The translations under genes were made by a program, and so were the position numbers. Source: Deltaproteobacteria bacterium (GTDB lineage: Bacteria > Myxococcota_A > Polyangia > Polyangiales > Houyiibacteriaceae). Taken from it: 8,717 bases of DNA. The notes under the pieces were generated by a model that did not search any database, was not told the origin of the DNA, and saw only the letters and a program-made list of their open reading frames with translations. Location: contig JAFDFW010000069.1 of assembly GCA_019309605.1 (NCBI GenBank), positions 1 through 8,717 of the forward strand, in the 5' to 3' direction. This document shows, piece after piece, positions 1 to 7,072 of this stretch (its first letter is position 1; every line of letters starts with the position of its first letter).

Positions 1-898
1 CGAGCCGGCGGCGGGATGCCTCGGTTGCGTCGATGAAGCGCGTGGTCACCGGGTCGTGATACCCGCTCGCGAGCTTCAGCTCGGGGTTAGACTGCCGGTA
101 GAACTCCCCGATCCTGCGCATGCAGATCTCGCGCACATATTTTCCGACGATCGAAGCGAGCGCGACCGGGAGGTGCCGTGCGTCGGCATCGACCTCGAAG
201 CGAAGCTCACCAACGCCGTCGACCGCGTATCTCCGTTGGCCGCGGCGTCCCGGGAGCGAACCAACTCGGCGCGGCTCGAAACGAGACAGGCGCGACGCGT
301 AGTCGCGAATGCCGCCGACCATGCCGCAGACCGCGAGCAACGGCGAACCATGGCGGGCGTGCACGGCGCAAATCAGATCCTCGAAGAGCTCGAGGTCGAC
401 GGCGAGTTTGTTCTTGCCCGCGGCGAGCTTTGCGTTGAGTACCCCCGCGCAGGCAACTCGGCTTTGCACGTCGAGGATGCGAAGGCTGGAGCGGCCGACG
501 AGCCGATCGAGAAGCTCTTCGCCATAGGCCGCCTCGCCGCCGAAAAGGGGCAGAGGAAGATCAACGGCCCAGCATTGGCCGGCCGTCGGCTCATCGGGAC
601 AGCAGGCGCGAAGGCGGGGACGGGACTCGGGGGAGACCTGGTCGAGAAGCCCGTCGGCGGAGACCGGTAGCCCCCCGCCGGCCCGTTTCACCAACGCGAG
701 GGCCACCGACTCGGTGAACGCCATTCGGCCGAATCCCCCGGTCTCTTTGCTGTCGGTGAGCCCTAAGGCGAGTCCGCGGTCGCAGAGGCTGGCCCGCGCG
801 TACCGGGGCGTCTGCAGGGTCACGGAGGTAGCCAGCAAGGGCCCCAGCCGCGGCCCCAGACCGTTCTCGTCGACCCCCATCACGAGCATATTCCGCAT
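1..898 (-). CDS. RNase HII-like protein, C-terminus cut by window edge
   Basis: The minus-strand frame is open from ATG at 898 to the left edge and gives 299 residues. Motifs follow RNase HII, which cleaves the RNA strand of RNA/DNA hybrids. GVDENGLGPRLGP (residues 8-20) matches the GVDEaGrGplaGP motif, with D10 and E11 as metal ligands. LTDSK (47-51) matches the DSK motif. DARHLPVALASIVGK (239-253) matches the D...AASILAK region, and ASGY (277-280) matches HKGY. The third carboxylate is missing: where E. coli has IDGN, this protein has VCGM (190-193), so Cys191 replaces Asp. The stretch between DSK and VCGM is about 140 residues, roughly twice the usual spacing, so this is an enlarged divergent family and not canonical RnhB. 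In-frame ATGs at 889 and 880 are alternative starts; none has a clear ribosome binding site. Family membership is well supported; nuclease activity is uncertain. Confidence 0.8.
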   Translation of the reverse strand, partial: MRNMLVMGVDENGLGPRLGPLLATSVTLQTPRYARASLCDRGLALGLTDSKETGGFGRMAFTESVALALVKRAGGGLPVSADGLLDQVSPESRPRLRACCPDEPTAGQCWAVDLPLPLFGGEAAYGEELLDRLVGRSSLRILDVQSRVACAGVLNAKLAAGKNKLAVDLELFEDLICAVHARHGSPLLAVCGMVGGIRDYASRLSRFEPRRVGSLPGRRGQRRYAVDGVGELRFEVDADARHLPVALASIVGKYVREICMRRIGEFYRQSNPELKLASGYHDPVTTRFIDATEASRRRL

Positions 899-935
899 GT
901 ACCACGGCGGCCGGAACCGGTACCAGCAGGCTGGG

Positions 936-968
936 ATTGGCCAATTAGCCAGATTACGGTAATATTAT
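936..968. promoter_or_regulatory. AT-rich divergent promoter region with palindromes
   Basis: This short AT-rich island lies between two divergent genes in otherwise GC-rich DNA. It holds a perfect palindrome ATTGGCCAAT (936-945) and an 11-bp palindrome ATTACGGTAAT (953-963). For the rightward gene, TTGGCC (937-942) and TAATAT (960-965) are 17 bp apart and resemble sigma-70 -35 and -10 boxes; TATTAT (963-968) is an alternative -10 box. The palindromes overlap these boxes, so an operator role is possible. No regulator is identified. Confidence 0.4.
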
Positions 969-1016
969 GGTGTTGTGGTAGCTCGGACATATGCTGCCTC
1001 TGGGGATGAGGATCGG

Positions 1017-1790
1017 ATGCGGAGGGAAACGCCCATCGCCCGTATGGTGCGAGAGGCGATCGAAACGGTCGCCACGCCTGAGGTGCGGCTGCAGATCCTC
1101 CACCGCGCGCTCCACATGGCGCGCGAGCACGAGATCCCTTCGGCCGGAGAGCCGCTGCGCCTGTTCGCGGACAAGCACCTTCGAACCGCGATGACGTTCT
1201 ACTTGGGAAACGGGGCCAGCGAAGCGGTGATGCAAAACCTGGCGCCCATGCTCACGCTCGCAGACCGCATCGGCTCTCAGCCTCCGCGCAAGACAGTGCG
1301 CGCGGACGAAACGCGGAAGCTCGGTCGCGATCGGCAGCACTCGGGCGTCTCGCCCAAAGATCCGGCCGACCCGCCGGAAACCGACACCTCGAAGTACCCG
1401 ACGGTGCAACCACTAGGGTCCGCGCTACCGATGGTCTTCGTTGCCACTCGCGATCGTGAACGATGCGAGGGAATTGCCAAGCAGGTTGGTGACGCCGCAG
1501 CGGTTCAGCAGATCGAAGACGTCGTCGCGTTTCTCGACAACCTCAAGGCCACGGCCTCACTGAGCCCGCTGCTCGTGATCGATTGCGTCGCAGCCTCGGT
1601 GCAGCCGTCGACGATCGCCACCCTCGCGCACGAACTGCCAAGGAACTCCGGGGTATTGGTGTGGGGCGCGACCGACGAACACCGGGCTCTGACCGACCTA
1701 GCGACCAGCGACCGCGGCTGGCTGCGCTGCGGCGTCGAGGCGACGCCCAGCGATGTCGCGTCCCTGATCCACATGCTCCTCGGCAAGTAG
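1017..1790 (+). CDS. Pseudo-receiver domain protein with unknown N-terminal domain
   Basis: This gene encodes 257 residues from ATG 1017, which has AGGA just upstream at 1009-1012. An in-frame GTG at 975 would add 14 residues and would be nearly leaderless from the predicted -10 box. Residues 1-85 form a mostly helical unknown domain. Residues 86-137 are a polar, proline-rich linker. Residues 138-257 look like a CheY-type receiver: beta strands VFVAT (140-144), LLVID (185-189) and VLVWGAT (213-219), and a final helix. Asp189 sits where the phosphoacceptor lies. The acidic pair after strand 1 is replaced by TRD (144-146), and the Lys-Pro before the last helix by EATP (241-244). Normal phosphotransfer is therefore unlikely, and the protein may act as a binding or scaffold module. 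The fold is inferred from the strand pattern, and the cellular role is unknown. Its 3' end overlaps the convergent endopeptidase gene by 93 bp. Confidence 0.7.
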   Translation: MRRETPIARMVREAIETVATPEVRLQILHRALHMAREHEIPSAGEPLRLFADKHLRTAMTFYLGNGASEAVMQNLAPMLTLADRIGSQPPRKTVRADETRKLGRDRQHSGVSPKDPADPPETDTSKYPTVQPLGSALPMVFVATRDRERCEGIAKQVGDAAAVQQIEDVVAFLDNLKATASLSPLLVIDCVAASVQPSTIATLAHELPRNSGVLVWGATDEHRALTDLATSDRGWLRCGVEATPSDVASLIHMLLGK

Positions 1791-2582
1791 CCAACGGACC
1801 AAGTGCGTATCGCTCTCCGCAGGGCTCGCGTTGGAGTCTTCTTTGCGGGCGGTGTCGCTCAACCATGGCCAGTGCGGGGCTTGCTCGCGACAGCCGAGGC
1901 GTCGCTCGCTCGTCCCGCACCCGACACGCAAGTGAAAGTGATCGTCGTGCGCGTCAGCACGCGCCGGCTGATGAAGAACCCATGTGGCTCGCAGCACCGC
2001 TTGTGGCGAGCGTTCGTAGCGCGCTGCGTACCGGAGGAGGCGCGCCTTGAGCTCATTCGAGCAGAAGATCCATTTCACGCGCGCTTGGTCATCCGTGATG
2101 AGGGTGCGAACGAGGTGCCAATTGCGCGCTTCGTCGAAGCGGAAGACGCGGTCGCGCAGCGTCGCGAGGCCGAAGCGATCGAAGCGGAGCCAGCCGTCGC
2201 TGTGCGCGGCCAGGCCGCCGGCGTCTCGCGCAAAGAACAGCAGATCTGCGTCGCGCCCAGTGCGGTGGGTGCGATGCCGGGAATGTGCGCCTCCGTGGGG
2301 CGTCGATAGATCACCGACGCGGAGCGGGCGGCCGCCCGGAAAAGCGTCGGCTACTGCGCGCGCCGCGCGCTCGATCGCGCCGACCAGCGTGGGGGTTCCG
2401 AATCGGGTCCCCTCACCGGGACGCAGGCGACGATAGCCGGTGCCCCGATCTGCCAGGCGAACCGGATCGTGGAGGTATCCGTGATCGGTGGTACCGACCG
2501 AGATCGTCTGCCCCGGCGGCAGGGGCTCGGTCACGCACGAGCAGATCGCTGTGATTACGGCCGCGGCGAAGAACCTAACCAT
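1698..2582 (-). CDS. mepA: MepA-family penicillin-insensitive murein endopeptidase
   Basis: The 294-residue product has the full metal-site signature of MepA (peptidase M74, LAS group), a zinc enzyme that cuts peptide cross-links in peptidoglycan outside the cytoplasm. HRTHRTGRDAD (103-113) supplies H103, H106 and D113, equal to E. coli H110, H113 and D120. HDDHFH (212-217) supplies H212, H215 and H217, equal to E. coli H206, H209 and H211. The expected zinc ligands are H106, D113 and H217. The N-terminus is a short hydrophobic export signal, MVRFFAAAVITAICSC; Cys16 could be a lipoprotein cysteine, though the lipobox is poor. The frame stays open upstream but there runs antisense to the TPR gene, so ATG 2582 was chosen; GGA lies just before it. 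Recognisable homology ends near HWPWL (237-241). The last 53 residues are an unconserved-looking tail, and the final 93 bp overlap the neighbouring gene. Confidence 0.9.
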   Translation of the reverse strand: MVRFFAAAVITAICSCVTEPLPPGQTISVGTTDHGYLHDPVRLADRGTGYRRLRPGEGTRFGTPTLVGAIERAARAVADAFPGGRPLRVGDLSTPHGGAHSRHRTHRTGRDADLLFFARDAGGLAAHSDGWLRFDRFGLATLRDRVFRFDEARNWHLVRTLITDDQARVKWIFCSNELKARLLRYAARYERSPQAVLRATWVLHQPARADAHDDHFHLRVGCGTSERRLGCREQAPHWPWLSDTARKEDSNASPAESDTHLVRWLLAEEHVDQGRDIAGRRLDAAAQPAAVAGR

Positions 2583-2610
2583 TCCAATGCATGATAGCGC
2601 ACGGTTCGGC

Positions 2611-2638
2611 TTGACGTCCCAAACCCGCCACGTAAGTT
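2611..2638 (+). promoter_or_regulatory. Possible promoter for the TPR gene
   Basis: Within the 69-bp gap between the divergent mepA and TPR genes, TTGACG (2611-2616) is a good -35 match. TAAGTT (2633-2638), 16 bp further on, is a weak -10 match. On the other strand TATCAT (2596 to 2591) could serve as a -10 box for mepA, but it lies only 8 bp before the mepA start. Both assignments are tentative. Confidence 0.25.
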
Positions 2639-2651
2639 TCGGGGCTAACCG

Positions 2652-3686
2652 ATGAACGAGCAAAACGAAGGCTTCATGGACCGCCTGAGCGCGCATCTCG
2701 ACCGCGGCTGGGAGCTGGTCACGCAGGGTGACTTGAACGGCGCGATGGCGTCGGCCGAGCAGACCCTCGAGCTCGACGGCGATTCGCCTGATGCGCACAA
2801 TCTCATCGGGTACATCCATGCCGCCAACGGGAATCTCGACATGGCTCTGGAGCACTACCGCCAGGCCGTCGACCTCGACGAACACTACCTCGAGGCCATG
2901 CTCAATGCGGCCGAGCTCCTGATCCACCCGCTGGGGAGCTTTGCCGAGGCGATCCGCATCCTCGACCAGGCCCTCGAGAGCTGCCAGACGGCGGACGACA
3001 TCGCCGATGCCTCCGTGCTCAAGGTCGACGCGCTGCTCCAGCAGGGCGACCGTGCGGCGGCCGCCGAGCTGCTGATCGGACTCCCCGAGGGGCCATTCGA
3101 GAACCAACAGCTCGACTTCCTGATCGGACGGGCTCACTTCGAGCTCGACCAGATCGACTCCGCTGCGAGCTTGATCGAGCGCGCGGCAGCAAGCTCCGAC
3201 GCATCACCTGACGTGTTGTACTATCTCGGCCTGCTGCGTGATCGGCAGGGTCGCACGGACGAAGCGCCGCTTGCGTTTCTCAAGACTCGGCATCTCGACG
3301 GTCTTCTGCCGCGGCCGCCATGGTCGCCGTCACACGCTCGCTTCGAAAAGATCGTGCAGGCTGCGCTACGCGAGTTGCCGGCTGAGGTAGCCGAGCGCCT
3401 CGAAGGTAACCTGATCATGGTGACCGACCTGCCCGGCCTGGAGGTCGTTGCGGAGGGCGTCGACCCGCGCACCCCGCTCTTGCTCGACGAGATGGCCACG
3501 ACGGCCGGTGGCAACGAACAGCGACGTCTGTTCGTATACCAACGCAACATCGAGCGGCTTATTCGTCAGCCGCTCGAGTTGCAGCAAGACGTGCTCGAAA
3601 TTCTGAATCGTGAGCTCGAGGCGCATTTTAACAGGCCGAAGGACGAGTCCGGCACGACGAAGTTCTCGCCCAAGCGTCAAGGCTGA
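2652..3686 (+). CDS. TPR protein with degenerate zincin_1 (MMP-like) C-terminal domain
   Basis: The 344-residue protein has no export signal and is probably cytoplasmic. Residues 13-80 hold two clear TPR units (for example DAHNLIGYIHAANGNLDMAL, 47-66), with further TPR-like helices to about residue 215. TPRs usually bind partner proteins. Residues 229-327 resemble the minimal metallopeptidase-like domain (zincin_1, PF06262). FEKIVQAALRELP (231-243) matches the FE..V..AL..LP start. RRLFVYQRNIERL (291-303) matches the i.lYrr.ieR. strand, and RELEAHF (320-326) sits where HEIAHHF normally lies. The two zinc histidines of HExxH are thus R320 and A324, while E321 and H325 remain, so peptidase activity is not expected. 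ATG 2652 lacks a strong ribosome binding site; ATG 2676 (Met9) has AAGG five bases upstream and could be the true start. The 3' end overlaps the convergent pseudouridine synthase gene by 10 bp. Confidence 0.85.
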   Translation: MNEQNEGFMDRLSAHLDRGWELVTQGDLNGAMASAEQTLELDGDSPDAHNLIGYIHAANGNLDMALEHYRQAVDLDEHYLEAMLNAAELLIHPLGSFAEAIRILDQALESCQTADDIADASVLKVDALLQQGDRAAAAELLIGLPEGPFENQQLDFLIGRAHFELDQIDSAASLIERAAASSDASPDVLYYLGLLRDRQGRTDEAPLAFLKTRHLDGLLPRPPWSPSHARFEKIVQAALRELPAEVAERLEGNLIMVTDLPGLEVVAEGVDPRTPLLLDEMATTAGGNEQRRLFVYQRNIERLIRQPLELQQDVLEILNRELEAHFNRPKDESGTTKFSPKRQG

Positions 3687-4396
3687 AGATCGGAACGCGC
3701 CCCGCCGAGCGCCTGCCACACCTGGCTCATGTCCGGGCGCACTGGCGCCTCGCAGTCGATGCGCTGGGCTAAAGCGCTCGACGGAAAGCTCACTCGGGCA
3801 CAGTGGAGCATCACGCGGCGCGCCGTAACGACGCTTCCGTCGGGCAGCACTTTGCGCCGCTCTCCTTGATACAAAGGGTCACCGAAGAGTGGCGCACCGG
3901 CCTCGGCTGCGTGCACGCGGAGTTGATGCGTGCGGCCCGTTTCCGGCCTGAGCCGAAGAAGCGTGGCTTCGGGTGTGCGGGCCGCCACCTCATACCGTGT
4001 CAGGGCCTCACGCTCGCCGCGCCCTGGCCCTGCCAGGCGGCGCTTGGGGTTGCGCGGATCAATTGAAATCGGCCAACTCCACTCGCCCTGATCGGGGGAC
4101 ACTTCCCGAAGCGTAATGCCTATGTAGAGGCGGTGGTACGCCCCGGCACGCCTGGCGTCGAGAAGGTGCCGGTTCGCGTCACGGGTGAGTGCGAACGTCA
4201 CGAGGCCACTGACTTGGGAGTCGAGCCGGGACGTGGCGTGCGCCTGCAGGTCGGGAAACCGATCGCGAACCCAATGCGCGAGACACTGTTCCGTCGAAGT
4301 CGGGGCCGTCGTGGGCAAGCCCGGCGGCTTGTGGACGATGAGCAGCTCCGCGTCGTGATGGATGATCTCCGGTTCGATGTCCCCGGTATCAGGCAC
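3677..4396 (-). CDS. RluA-family pseudouridine synthase
   Basis: The product is 239 residues and converts a specific uridine of rRNA or tRNA to pseudouridine; the target cannot be told from sequence. Family marks in order are: HKPPGLP (22-28); SRLDSQVSGL (56-65) with catalytic Asp59; YHRLYIGI (87-94); the GRTHQLRVH motif (154-162); FGDPLY (171-176); and MLHC (196-199). There is no S4 RNA-binding domain, so this is the compact RluA type. The usual HRLDxxTSG motif reads SRLDSQVSG, a mild departure. The chosen start is GTG 4396, with GGAG at 4407-4404 seven bases upstream. The upstream ATG at 4468 would lie deep in the previous gene. The start overlaps the stop of the dikinase-like gene by 8 bp, which indicates translational coupling in one operon. 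Confidence 0.9.
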   Translation of the reverse strand: MPDTGDIEPEIIHHDAELLIVHKPPGLPTTAPTSTEQCLAHWVRDRFPDLQAHATSRLDSQVSGLVTFALTRDANRHLLDARRAGAYHRLYIGITLREVSPDQGEWSWPISIDPRNPKRRLAGPGRGEREALTRYEVAARTPEATLLRLRPETGRTHQLRVHAAEAGAPLFGDPLYQGERRKVLPDGSVVTARRVMLHCARVSFPSSALAQRIDCEAPVRPDMSQVWQALGGARSDLQP

Positions 4397-7022
4397 CGAG
4401 GATCTCCACGGTGCCGACATCGCCGTCGAGGCGAACCAGATCGCCGTCACGGAGGGATCGAGTGGCATTCGTCACGTTGACGACGGCGGGCACCCCGTAC
4501 TCTCTCAAGATGATCGCCGCATGAGAAAGAGGACCGCCGAGCTCGGTCACGACGCCAGACGCCGCAAGGAATAGTGGAGCCCAGCCAGTGTCTGCGGCCG
4601 CGACGACGAGCACCTCGCCCGGCTCGAAGTTCGCGGCTTGCGACGGATCGCGAAGGATGCGCACCCTGCCCTCTGCCACGCCGCGGCTTGCCGCCAGACC
4701 TCGGAGGCGCTTCGAGGTTGAAGTGGCGCCTGCGTCGTCTGGCGGGAACCCGACGAACGTGGCGGGCGGCTCTGGCAGCGCCTGGTTGCGTTCATGCTCC
4801 AACCGACGCCGCTGCACCCGGACCGCAACACGCTCGTTATCGTCGTAGAGAACGCGACGAACCTCGGCGAGGGTCAAGAAGAACGCCGCGTCCGGACCCG
4901 CTTCTGGCTCACGCGCTTCAATCCGGCGTGAGGCCTCGAGAGCGACACAACGAAACATGCCGAGCACCTCGACCACGTGACCGCGCAAGTGCTCGCGCAT
5001 TCGGGTGAAGCGTCGCACCACTTCGAGCAGCTTCGTCACGGAAGGACGAAGCGGGAACGGAACGCTCTTCTTGAGCTTGCCCTCGGCCTCTTCGCGCGCG
5101 CGCCGTAAGTCCCGGTTCCGCTCGTCGAGGTCGGTCGTGCTATTGAGGTGCGCACGAAGCACCACGAACATGAGAGTGGGGTCTTCGGACCAGCGCGGCG
5201 CCGCAATTTCGGCTTCGCGGATGCCACGATACCCGTAGTCCTCGAGGAAGCGGCCCAACGCATCCTGCGTACCGCCGGCCGGCAACCCGGCCACCGTGAG
5301 CTCCGAGGGCTCCGCGACACGGATAAGCTCTGCTACTTCCGGCTCCTGGCGGGCCATCTGAGCGATCTGCCACAGGACGAAACCGGGGCGCGCGCTGTCC
5401 ACGTCTTGCAGCCCCGACAGCAGCTCGCGGTAGAAGCCCGATCCATGGCCTTGGGCGACGGCGCGCAACAGGCCTGTCAACGCGAGCACCGCGGTGAGCA
5501 GGTTTGCGTACGCCGTCAGCATGATCGAGCCGGTCTCGTCCAACAGGTGCTCGACGTCGCCGAGCATCCGGTCGAGGCCGCTCGGCTCGAGAAGCCGTGG
5601 GTCTATCCCATGGATCCGCGTGCGCTCTTCTGAGAAATACGTTTCGAAGTCGTCGATGCGAGCTTGAAGCCGAAAGTTCTCCCGGGCGTATCGGGAAACG
5701 GTTTGCGGCAAGCGTAGAAAGAAGCCGGTCGAGCTTCGCTCGGCCACGATCTCGTCGAGCTCGGACGCGTATTGACCGCCGCCGAGCCGCACGAGAGTCG
5801 ACGGATGAATCCACGGAAGCTGCGACATGATCGAGCTAAACTCAGTGAGATTGATGTAGATGCGTCCGCGGAAATCCCCCACGAGCTCCACGTCGCGCGG
5901 AACGGTGCAACCCATCGCGCCGAACGCCCGACGAAAACCGAGGTCGCTGAACTGGCTGAGGACGGACCAGGTAAACGGCGTGGCGACGCCGGGAAGCGCC
6001 TCTCCTACGTTTGCGTTGCTCCAGACGATCTTTCGCCGATCCCATGGCCTGTCGCGCCGCGAGCCCCGACGGTTGCGTGTACTCGGAACGACGATGGGGC
6101 GCGCTTGAAGAACGTACACCTGCTGTTCCGCTATCCCCCACTCGACGTCGCGGGCATCGCCGAAATGACTTTCGACTCTGATCGCGAGATCCCTCAGGTG
6201 CAGGAGCTGCTGCTCGCTCAGCGCCGGGCATTCGCGCTGCGCCGGGGCGACTGCCACCTCGCGGACGCCGCCAGAGGGTTCGAGCACGGTTTGTTGGGCT
6301 TTGTCGCCGAGGATCTGGTCGCGCAGCTGACCAGTGGCCTTGTCGACCCGGTAGGTGTCGGGCGTCACGCGACCGTCGACGACTGACGAACCGAGTCCAT
6401 ACGCGGCGTTGATGACAAGCTCCCCCGTATCACCGGTGAGCGGATTGACCGTAAAGAGAACGCCGGAGACCTCGGCCGGAACCATGGCCTGAATCACGAC
6501 GCCGACCGAAACCGGGACGTCGTCGCCCAGCGTGCGCAAGTACGAAAGCACGCGCGGGCGAAAGAGGCCCGACCAGCAGAGCTGGATGGCATCGAGCACC
6601 TCGTCTTCGCGCGTCAGATTGAGCAGCGTCGAATGCATCCCGGCTGCGGACGCGCCCTCCTGGTCTTCGTGCATTGCGGATGAACGAACGGCAAAGCTGG
6701 TGGCGCCCTCGTCCGTCAAGGCGAGCAGCGCGTCGGTCACGCCGCGAACGACGTCCTGTGGAAGCGTCGCGGCGCGGACGCGCTCTGCAATCGACTGAAG
6801 GCGCGAATCGGGCACATACGGCGAGCGCAGAAGCGCCCTCGGGCGGTCCTCGATCTCCAGCACGCTCGAGAAGAATGAGTCGCCCACCCAGCCCGGCATC
6901 GCGTAGGCCGCCGGGACGGGAAAGCCAGCGCGGGCAAGCGCAGCCAGGCCGCGCGCCTTGCCACCATAGCCGGACGCTCTTCGAGGAACGACCGATTCGA
7001 TTCGCTTCAATACACGCGGCAT
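4389..7022 (-). CDS. Rifampicin phosphotransferase-like ATP-grasp/PEP-utiliser dikinase
   Basis: The 877-residue protein has three parts. Residues 1 to about 312 form a PPDK-type ATP-grasp domain (PF01326): GYGGKARGL with K22, FAVRSSA with R113, VEWG with E294, and LQARP with Q306 and R308. WSNANVGEALPGVATPFTWS (334-353) opens a large middle domain that includes RGIREAEI (599-606). The C-terminal PEP-utiliser swivelling domain (about 770-877) carries phospho-accepting H834 in GGPLSHAAI. Order, spacing and length match rifampicin phosphotransferase (RPH, about 865 residues, His near 825). RPH moves the beta-phosphate of ATP to rifampicin and gamma to water. PEP synthase is excluded because no TIM-barrel domain follows the His domain. 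The substrate is not shown: many RPH-like proteins are untested and could phosphorylate another molecule. The gene leads an operon with the pseudouridine synthase and is divergent from purF, 50 bp away. Its ATG at 7022 has only a weak TCGGG upstream. Confidence 0.85.
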   Translation of the reverse strand: MPRVLKRIESVVPRRASGYGGKARGLAALARAGFPVPAAYAMPGWVGDSFFSSVLEIEDRPRALLRSPYVPDSRLQSIAERVRAATLPQDVVRGVTDALLALTDEGATSFAVRSSAMHEDQEGASAAGMHSTLLNLTREDEVLDAIQLCWSGLFRPRVLSYLRTLGDDVPVSVGVVIQAMVPAEVSGVLFTVNPLTGDTGELVINAAYGLGSSVVDGRVTPDTYRVDKATGQLRDQILGDKAQQTVLEPSGGVREVAVAPAQRECPALSEQQLLHLRDLAIRVESHFGDARDVEWGIAEQQVYVLQARPIVVPSTRNRRGSRRDRPWDRRKIVWSNANVGEALPGVATPFTWSVLSQFSDLGFRRAFGAMGCTVPRDVELVGDFRGRIYINLTEFSSIMSQLPWIHPSTLVRLGGGQYASELDEIVAERSSTGFFLRLPQTVSRYARENFRLQARIDDFETYFSEERTRIHGIDPRLLEPSGLDRMLGDVEHLLDETGSIMLTAYANLLTAVLALTGLLRAVAQGHGSGFYRELLSGLQDVDSARPGFVLWQIAQMARQEPEVAELIRVAEPSELTVAGLPAGGTQDALGRFLEDYGYRGIREAEIAAPRWSEDPTLMFVVLRAHLNSTTDLDERNRDLRRAREEAEGKLKKSVPFPLRPSVTKLLEVVRRFTRMREHLRGHVVEVLGMFRCVALEASRRIEAREPEAGPDAAFFLTLAEVRRVLYDDNERVAVRVQRRRLEHERNQALPEPPATFVGFPPDDAGATSTSKRLRGLAASRGVAEGRVRILRDPSQAANFEPGEVLVVAAADTGWAPLFLAASGVVTELGGPLSHAAIILREYGVPAVVNVTNATRSLRDGDLVRLDGDVGTVEILGA
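4397..4407 (-). promoter_or_regulatory. Shine-Dalgarno site deciding the GTG start of the pseudouridine synthase
   Basis: Reading the minus strand, GGAG (4407-4404) is followed by a 7-base spacer and then GTG (4396-4394). The site lies inside the last codons of the upstream gene, whose TGA is at 4391-4389. Terminating ribosomes could restart here. Confidence 0.65.
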
Positions 7023-7072
7023 CCCGACGGGCTGGTTCTAGCGCACGCCTGGACGAGAGGCATGCGGGGGTC

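Noticed and set aside
56..670. Plus-strand open frame of 204 codons
   Set aside because: It is the antisense shadow of the RNase HII-like gene, which shows clear family motifs in order on the other strand.
591..944. Minus-strand open frame of 117 codons
   Set aside because: It is Arg/Ala/Gly-rich without motifs and overlaps the RNase HII-like gene in another frame on the same strand.
1791..1834. Long-loop stem CCAACG/CGTTGG after the pseudo-receiver gene as a terminator
   Set aside because: The stem is only 6 bp, the loop is 32 bases, and it lies in mepA coding sequence.
2583..3137. N-terminal extension of the mepA frame
   Set aside because: The 185 extra codons are antisense to the TPR gene, and the export signal begins at ATG 2582.
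4397..4468. ATG 4468 as start of the pseudouridine synthase
   Set aside because: It would overlap the dikinase gene by 80 bp; GTG 4396 has a good ribosome binding site and fits the family length.
6674..7072. N-terminal extension of the purF frame
   Set aside because: It is antisense to the start of the dikinase gene, and PurF needs only a short propeptide before its catalytic Cys.
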